Positions 57,946-64,000 of a DNA stretch of 64,000 nt are shown one piece after another (position 1 is the first letter of the stretch; every line of letters begins with the position of its first letter). Both the position numbers and the translations under genes were made by a program. The DNA comes from Chalara sp. BL73 (taxonomy: Eukaryota; Ascomycota; Leotiomycetes; Helotiales). Under the pieces are notes generated by a model. The model worked only from the letters and a program-made list of their open reading frames with translations, was not told the origin of the DNA and ran no database searches. The stretch lies in assembly GCA_918026815.1 (NCBI GenBank), contig CAKJVC010000057.1, forward strand, positions 310,001 to 374,000, in the 5' to 3' direction.

Positions 57946-59247
57946 AAGTCTGTAAGTTCCTGTCTCTGACTTGTTGACTTTTTTTTTTCTGCTGCCAGTA
58001 AACTGACTTCGAGATATATAGATGGAGCCTTTAGAGCAGTAAAACAGAGGGATTATACAAAAGTTGTTTAGGTGTTTGGCGTTTCTGTGTGGGTCGCTTT
58101 TAGGGTGTCCAGTGTTCTTTACCAAAAGTTAAAACTCGGTCTTTATATGTAGCCTTTCTTCGAGGACTAAAAAGGTCTATTCGTCTAAGGAACTGAAATC
58201 AAAAAGTTTGACATATAAACATTGAATAATGGCTTTTCTTGGTCAGTTTTCAGGTCTACTCATTTGATCTTGCCTCCACCTATTCCTGTCATCGACTCGC
58301 TCAATCACTGAATCAAAACAAAATGATAGAGTTTGCTTCAACAAACCCCCAAAATAAGGATAATATGCTCAAAACCCCCTAGTAACCGTTCACGATTCCA
58401 TTTCTTTATTTAAAGTGTAGTAGTGAGTCAGGATTCGCCAGAAGGTGAGAGACATTTGAATGTTAAACACGACGAATCAAGGGACATGGCTGAATAGGAC
58501 CGCATGATGATTCAGAGCTAACCCAAGCCCCAATACAAATGCAGCCTTCACTTACTAGAAAGCAGTAACCTCAACTCGCAAGCCACAGACCACAACATCT
58601 CAGCAAACAAGATATACGAGCATTTATATCAAAATCTTCACGCAACCACCCAATATTCATGGCCACCAACACAGAAACGGAGACCTTGTATTCACCCATA
58701 CCATGCCCCAGAAACCACCTCCAGCGAGGATATCCAAAAGCAGAGTAAGTATAATCTGAGTTCCTAGCAATATAGTACCATTGTTGGGGCTAGCTCGCTC
58801 CGCCCCATATTTTCCTTTTCAATTACACGGGTAGATGGTCATTTGCTGAGACAAACTCTAGTTCACGTTTGATTTACCGGCGTCAAAGCCGTCTTCTAGT
58901 GGAAAAAGGTTTCCTCATTCCCGACATGCTACAGGGCATCAAACTTGACGGCAAGTCGATTAGTGCTCTAGCTGTCAATAAAAATTGCAAAGGAGCTTTG
59001 TCTTCGCCTTTAGAAGAGCGATAAGGCAACAATTGTAAAGGGGGTTGGTTTCCATGGCTGAAATTCATCCTAAAGCAACAAGGTATCCCGCTCTCTAGTC
59101 TCATCACAAGCGATAGATTACAAAATCTAAAGCAGGAATACTTCTCGCAGAGCCTGTCGGCCGTAACTTCATCTTTTATGATGTGTCTAAATATGATTTT
59201 GAATCAATAAATTGGAAGGTAATACTGCAGAGATCTCTTATGACTAA
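57946..59247. other. Intergenic, no gene supported
   Basis: The 3' region of the secreted-protein gene is followed by about 1.1 kb without a convincing frame. The minus ORF 58883-59107 is unrecognised. Confidence 0.45.
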
Positions 59248-59550
59248 TCACCCTTCGTCGTCATCTTCTTCAAAGGTGAAAGTTGTATCTGTTCTGATCC
59301 TTACACTTTTGAGAAAGCCTCGAAACGGCCACTCACTGGACTCAGCAGCTAGCTTTAAATTCTCAATAACAGAGGGACTTCTGGAAGACTGTGGAGCATG
59401 CGGCTGCTCATTGACTAGTGGCCGATGCCGTTGGTTACGAACCTTAAAGATGGGTGATAGACCCACTTTCCGTCGTTTTGCTGACTGCACGCCTTCACCT
59501 TCATCATTGCTAGTATCCCACTGTAGTTCTCGTTCTTGGAAGAGCCAGAG
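59248..59550 (-). pseudogene. Fragment of an uncharacterised fungal repetitive protein
   Basis: The minus frame reads LFQERELQWDTSNDEGEGVQ, then SAKRRKVGLSPIFKV (nuclear-localisation-like) and ESSEWPFRGFLKSVRIRTDT, before a stop after EEDDDEG. The W-P-F-x-G-F-L-K motif and basic patch look like part of a longer fungal protein, but an upstream stop and an early terminus mark this as a fragment. The opposite-strand 127-codon ORF is a shadow. Confidence 0.4.
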
Positions 59551-60296
59551 TCAACCTCTTTCATGACCACCTTATCAAGCTCTTTATGCTTTCTAATCGC
59601 TTATTCATTTTTAGTGCTGCTGTTGCGCTCGTTGTGCCTCTGTCTCCTCGGCCATTCCTACTATGTTCTCCTCTTTTTCGTGCATCTGTTTCTCGTCGAC
59701 TACCTCTACCCCTTGCTACACCCTAAAAAGCCTCTTGTCGCTCTCATGTGAGGGCCCAGCCAAGGAGATACACCGCAATTCTTCGGATCCGCTACGAGTG
59801 ATATCGACCTGGGTTATTTCCTGGTTCTGAAATTGCTCTGTAAAGCAGCGTTCAAGAGTTGCAGTGCCGGAGCTTCTGACCGTTGGTGTTTTCATCTATA
59901 AAGCCTACAGCCAAGATTCATCCAGCTCAAGGTATGTCCTGTTTAGTAGTGACTGGAAACTTTACCCCTATACCTATTCATCTCCTAGATTCCTTCATAT
60001 CCTACGACTGATACCCATCTAACATGTAGGCAAGCTCATGCTTGGACAAGACATCCCTTCCCTTTCGAAATAATCCTTGAATATGAGCGACATGCACCTA
60101 TTGGTCGCCTCACATATGATATTTGTTGTCCCATAGCAAGAAGCATTGCCACTATCACGCAGACAGCATGGAATATCTCCTTATGTATTGTTACAACAGC
60201 AGGGGTATGTCCATTTTCAGGGACAAGCTGACTAAAAGCCTAACTTTGTTCAGTGGCGATCGCAATACAGGCGGCAGTTACACAGCTAGACAACGT

Positions 60297-60536
60297 CTAA
60301 AATCCAAAATTAGAAATTGCTGTTGCTAGATATCTGCTCCAATAATCTTTAGGAGTGAATTTTGGATTATCAAGGATAGCTGCGCGGTGGTGAGGAATAA
60401 CAAACTCTTGTGCATGAGCGTTTGGTGCCTTGAAGTAAGCCGTAGAGCTAGGCCTATAGGGTACTAAGTGAATCACATGAATTCTACGCTTTTTCAAGTC
60501 GGCAGTTCTAACTTTAGAGTTGCAATTATTGTGCAT
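60297..60536 (-). CDS. Short unrecognised ORF
   Basis: 79 codons, MHNNCNSKVRTADLKKRRIH onward, ending PKFTPKDYWSRYLATAISNF. The second half looks coding (AYFKAPNAHAQEFVIPHHRA), but I know no family and no flanking exons. It may be a relic. Confidence 0.25.
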   Translation of the reverse strand: MHNNCNSKVRTADLKKRRIHVIHLVPYRPSSTAYFKAPNAHAQEFVIPHHRAAILDNPKFTPKDYWSRYLATAISNFGF

Positions 60537-60932
60537 ACAACAACAATCTCGAAGTGGTTCTTATCAGAATGTATAACCTTATAAAACTCCCCTACATATG
60601 GCACAGCGTAACAACTATTGTCGGAAAACGCAAAATAAAGTAATAAAATAAAATAATTGATCAAATTATAAGTCGTAATTAGAAATCGGCTATTAGTTTA
60701 CAAGGCACTTAACCAAAAAAATTTAAGCAATATGTTCTTAGTTAACTTAGTGTAACATAATGAAATAGACTGAACACTGGTTTTTCACATGAACGTAAAA
60801 ACGTTACAAGTTAGCCAAGTAGTCAATATTCAGATAACTAAGTAATCTGAACACGAAGCTAAGAAACACAGCTACTTATATACTATGTAATAAGTTGGAG
60901 TCGGTTTCCCTCGCTGGAGTTCTCGGACTCCT
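60537..60932. other. AT-rich intergenic stretch
   Basis: About 300 bp of AT-rich DNA (60620-60890) carries a short palindrome AACGTAAAAACGTT near 60791. It could be a decayed transposon, but I see no termini or target duplication. Confidence 0.4.
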
Positions 60933-61277
60933 TCACTTGACGCCCCAAAACCTGATCCTTCTGACCGTGTTACATAATACTGCGGAACAGGCGTCACCAC
61001 CACGAACGTCGCCGCCCTGAGTGATCATATTGGTGAAAGCGCCGCCACTGGTTGAAGGAGTATCTTCGTGTGCCACATTTATATTATTGCTGGCGGGTTG
61101 TAGTTTATTTGTCGTTGTCGCATCGGCACCCAGTTGCCCCCGGATGGCGACCAAGATGTCCGCCACGCTGTTGTACCTCTCACTCGTCATGCATGGGAAC
61201 TTGCATATGGAGTTGTGGTAGGCGTCATTTATCGGCTGCGCCGCCTTGCCGTTGAGGCCAGCCAAATCCGCAGTCAC
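60933..61277 (-). CDS. Hypothetical ORF downstream of the membrane-protein gene
   Basis: A 114-codon ORF, MTADLAGLNGKAAQPINDAY onward, starts 4 bp past the neighbouring stop in another frame. It is low in recognisable features, with a glycine/aspartate-rich end (ITQGGDVRGGDACSAV). It may be a chance ORF or a displaced C-terminus. Confidence 0.3.
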   Translation of the reverse strand: MTADLAGLNGKAAQPINDAYHNSICKFPCMTSERYNSVADILVAIRGQLGADATTTNKLQPASNNINVAHEDTPSTSGGAFTNMITQGGDVRGGDACSAVLCNTVRRIRFWGVK

Positions 61278-61280
61278 GAT

Positions 61281-63393
61281 CTAGAGGAGGCCCGAGGTTA
61301 CTTTTGTGCTCCGTTGCACCATGCGGGTGTGCTTTGTATTACTAATATCTAATACTCCTAGCGTATCTCCCAGTTCAGTCACAGGAATCGATTTATCTGT
61401 CTTTGACCAATAACCTAGACCAAGATTCTCGTGTGCTAGTCTTTGTATTTGGAGCGTTGAACCCGCCTGCCATTCAGCACATCCATATATCAGCTTTCGA
61501 TTTGAGCGTAGCCTGGGAAGTTGATATATGATCGCGGAAAGTTGTTCTAGGAATATGGACAAAAACACAATAGTGCCTCCTAGGAACAGAATGAGAGCCA
61601 AGACCGATACGCTGAATGAGTAGTGCTTAAGAGACTTTACTTTCTGTAGAATTGCTTCAGCTAAGCTTTCAACAATCGTAGAAGCACCAACCTGGCTATA
61701 GCATATTCTTTGACAGTTATTCTCAAGTTCGCAGTATTTACCTTCTCCTATCCAGTATCCTCTAGCATATTCGACTACTCTAGACTGCATAGCAGCCAAG
61801 CTTGCCTTGTAAATATACTCCCTCTCTTCCTGCCACCTGTTGTGTGGAAGCAAGGCCGTCTGTGCGTTCCCAAATATTGTGTTTCGAGAAAGGAGTGTCG
61901 GCATGCCACGAATATGGTACAATGCTTCCATGTAGCTCAGTGGTAATACTGACAAAAGACCACGGATGATTGATTGTTCCTGCGCATCTGGCCAAGGTTT
62001 TGACACAGCATCAGAAGCATTTTTAGCGGAGCCATCTATACAACCCATCACTTCGGGAAGGCCTGGTTTGCAGTAAAATATCTGCACCGTACAACCTAGA
62101 ACTCCGGGAGCCTGATAAAACAAGGGAGCGCTGCTTGATGAGTCGTTCTTAGCAATAGCTGTTCCTGAGAACCAAGGATCACCACTAGCGAATCCAACGA
62201 CATCAGAAATATCTAAAAAGATAAGCGATACCCTTCCGTGTGCATATTTAAGCTGAGGAATGAATTCAAAATCCGAATCGTCAGCAATCCTAACACCCAT
62301 TAGCTCTTGACATAAAGAAAACTTGGGCGTCAAGCATATATCTTAGTATTTCTAATTGCTTGAAGAAAAAACCCACGTGATTTTGTAGTCTCCAGGAGAT
62401 ATAGTCGTGGTATCTAGTTGCTTTTCATGTAATTCAAACTGATAGACAGCCGTTTGATTCTCACTAGACCAATAATTGTATGTTAAAAAGCGCTTTGAAG
62501 AATTTTGTGCTGTGGTTATGTGGGTAAAGTTTTCCGTGTTCAAAGGTGCACAATGAGTTCGATAGCGCAGAACAAACCTTGGACCAATATTTAAACCCAA
62601 ATGATTTAAAGAATCCAGGTCACCAGACTCAAGAAGGAGATTACCAGCACTATATTTGCATACTTCTTCTGCAAAGGGGCACGAGGCATTTCTGTTTGAG
62701 GTATAAGGCAGTGCTGATGTTATGAAGTTCCCACAGCTCTCTGATTTTTGGAGGCCAGCTTCGCCGTAACATTGCGCTGCATGTGCAAAGCTCTCAATCC
62801 CTTTTTGACTCTGGTATAACATGAGGGGTTCCAAAGAGGATATTGAGTCATCGGTGAAAATCGGAAGCCTGCCACAGTCTTTACCGGAGATAAGAGCTTC
62901 ATTTGCTGCGTTTGCCAATGCTTGTGGTGACAGGATTCCTACATAAACAACAATATTAGATACAAATTATCTATAGCAAGTGAAACACACCTGATACTAC
63001 AGAAACCGCAGAAATCATAGCACCTAACCCTGCGATAGGAAGTACTCTGTGATAGACTGCTTTTGTTCTTTTACGCCAAACAAAGCTTGTTTCCAACAGA
63101 TCCAAAGCTGCATCATGACCTAAGGAGGTATTTCGTAGAATAGCTTGCCGTTGATGATAAATTCCGTCCTGAGCTGTACCTGTAGAAAAAGCTGCGTGCA
63201 GTACAAAGCGAATAATTTTCCATAGGCCGCGCCCTGTCGCGCTGATATACAAAGCAATAAATGCAATCAGCAAGTTACTAGTTTGTCGCCCTAAGGTGAT
63301 AGTTGCACCTCGGAATGCTCCAAGTGAACGATTAATCCAAAAGCCGATGTATATATCCTCGTCAATAGAACTATTTGGCAGAATTGCCTGCAT
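61281..63393 (-). pseudogene. Large fungal membrane protein with two in-frame stops
   Basis: Exon 1 is 63393-62991 (MQAILPNSSIDEDIYIGFWI). Intron 62939-62990 is 52 bp, GTGTGT...TGTAG. Exon 2 runs from 62938. The frame then holds TAG (62352-62354) and TAA (62343-62345), separated by two codons, and continues in the same frame for 350 more codons to 61281. Membrane segments: about 45-68 (LLIAFIALYI), about 115-135 (LPIAGLGAMISAVSVVSG), and a C-terminal helix VSVLALILFLGGTIVFLSIF. Cysteine-rich and extracellular-like sequence lies between them. The C-terminal signature LQIQRLAHENLGLGYW and IPVTELGDTLGVLDIS is typical of a common but unnamed Pezizomycotina family. Stops could come from CAG and CAA by C-to-T. 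No intron removes both stops. Confidence 0.7.
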
Positions 63394-64000
63394 GCCGCTG
63401 GATTCTCTGCTCTTAATCGGTTACAGGAAGAGCCTTGTCAACTGAGTTATATGGCATAGAGCAGATACAGGATCTTTTCTACGCAACGATTTCGTGTCGG
63501 TGTATTCTAGACTGCAGCAATACCGCTCAAGAAAAACCAGAAAGAAGTAATTTCTAAGTTGCGTAAAAACGTAGGATATCTACGGTTTTGAGTTTGCAAT
63601 GCAATGACTGTGCCGCATGCACTACAGCGCTACACAATAACGCCGGTCTAGTCTAGCAGCCTTGCAATTTAGCTGAGTCGCCATGCAGTTGGTGACGCTC
63701 AGCTTATTACGCGCTGGAGGTCGATGCAGAGATGTGTGTGGCTGAAACATCTGGCATACAGAGTTGTTAACACCAATCAATCGACATAGTTATTCTAGAT
63801 TAAAATGTCACCGTGCAAATGAGATGCGTGTACTGGCTTATCAAGACCTGGTCATGACACGCGATGAATTGGCGAGCTTGTTTATTTATATTGACTATTT
63901 ATACTAACTACTGTGTAAGGCTGAGCTGAGGTCTTGGGGTTGCCGTGGTCGAAGAATACGCCCTTTATATGTGGCACCACAACTATAAACCTCTATGGGA
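63394..64000. other. Intergenic, no gene supported
   Basis: Upstream region of the membrane-protein gene. No ORF, RNA or repeat is recognised. Confidence 0.45.

Noticed and set aside
57492..58125. Two minus ORFs of 147-152 codons
   Set aside because: They are the complement of the DEPKK repeat (giving monotonous FFGSS and LLWLI patterns).
59183..59566. 127-codon plus ORF
   Set aside because: The opposite strand carries the more protein-like reading with the WPFRGFLK segment; this ORF is its shadow.

Overview
This window looks like nuclear DNA from a filamentous ascomycete (Pezizomycotina), probably Leotiomycetes-like, though I cannot name the species. The genes outside the AT-rich block have short GT-AG introns of 42-57 bp. 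They encode typical filamentous-fungal families: an NLR/STAND protein with TPR-like helices, F-box and 2EXR proteins, a CmcJ-like oxygenase, a beta-lactamase-like hydrolase and a secreted lysine-rich repeat protein. The window is sharply two-compartment: ordinary base composition at about 1-11.4 kb and 48.1-64 kb, and a very AT-rich block between.

Left arm (1-11.4 kb). From left to right it holds a solo LTR, two weak ORFs, a four-exon 2-oxoglutarate/Fe(II) oxygenase-like gene (-), a single-exon serine hydrolase of the beta-lactamase/transpeptidase fold (-), and a six-exon, intact 988-residue NB-ARC NLR (+). The NLR ends about 0.2-0.7 kb before the AT-rich block.

AT-rich block (about 11.4-48.1 kb). 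This is a Russian doll of transposons, most of which can be read from LTR pairs and target-site duplications (TSDs). A Gypsy element X (+, own LTR at 11984-12187) is cut into pieces by: Gypsy E1 (-, 12258-18810, TSD ATAGT); a solo LTR (20302-20504, TSD TATTT); Gypsy G3 (+, 21751-29228); a second solo LTR (30196-30368, TSD TAAAC); and, at 30893, a hAT transposon that ends at 48084. The hAT carries a 547-bp MITE (TSD ATTTTCGT) and a Gypsy G4 copy (-, 34344-47443, TSD TATAT). That G4 copy is itself split by a second, oppositely oriented G4 copy (+, 35666-42266, TSD TATAT). All internal coding regions are destroyed by C-to-T (G-to-A) transitions. The surviving cytosines, and differences between sister LTRs, point to a target context of pyrimidine-C not followed by G (YCH), with CpG spared. 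That is not the classical CpA-type RIP context. Element ends and very short elements are much less mutated than element interiors.

Right arm (48.1-64 kb). It holds a degenerate intron-containing tRNA-Pro-like sequence, an F-box gene with one homopolymer frameshift, a 2EXR gene with two homopolymer frameshifts, a secreted protein with a DEPKK repeat tail, gene fragments, and a large membrane-protein gene interrupted by two in-frame stops. Several genes here are therefore broken or lie in error-prone assembly. No CRISPR array or rRNA was seen.
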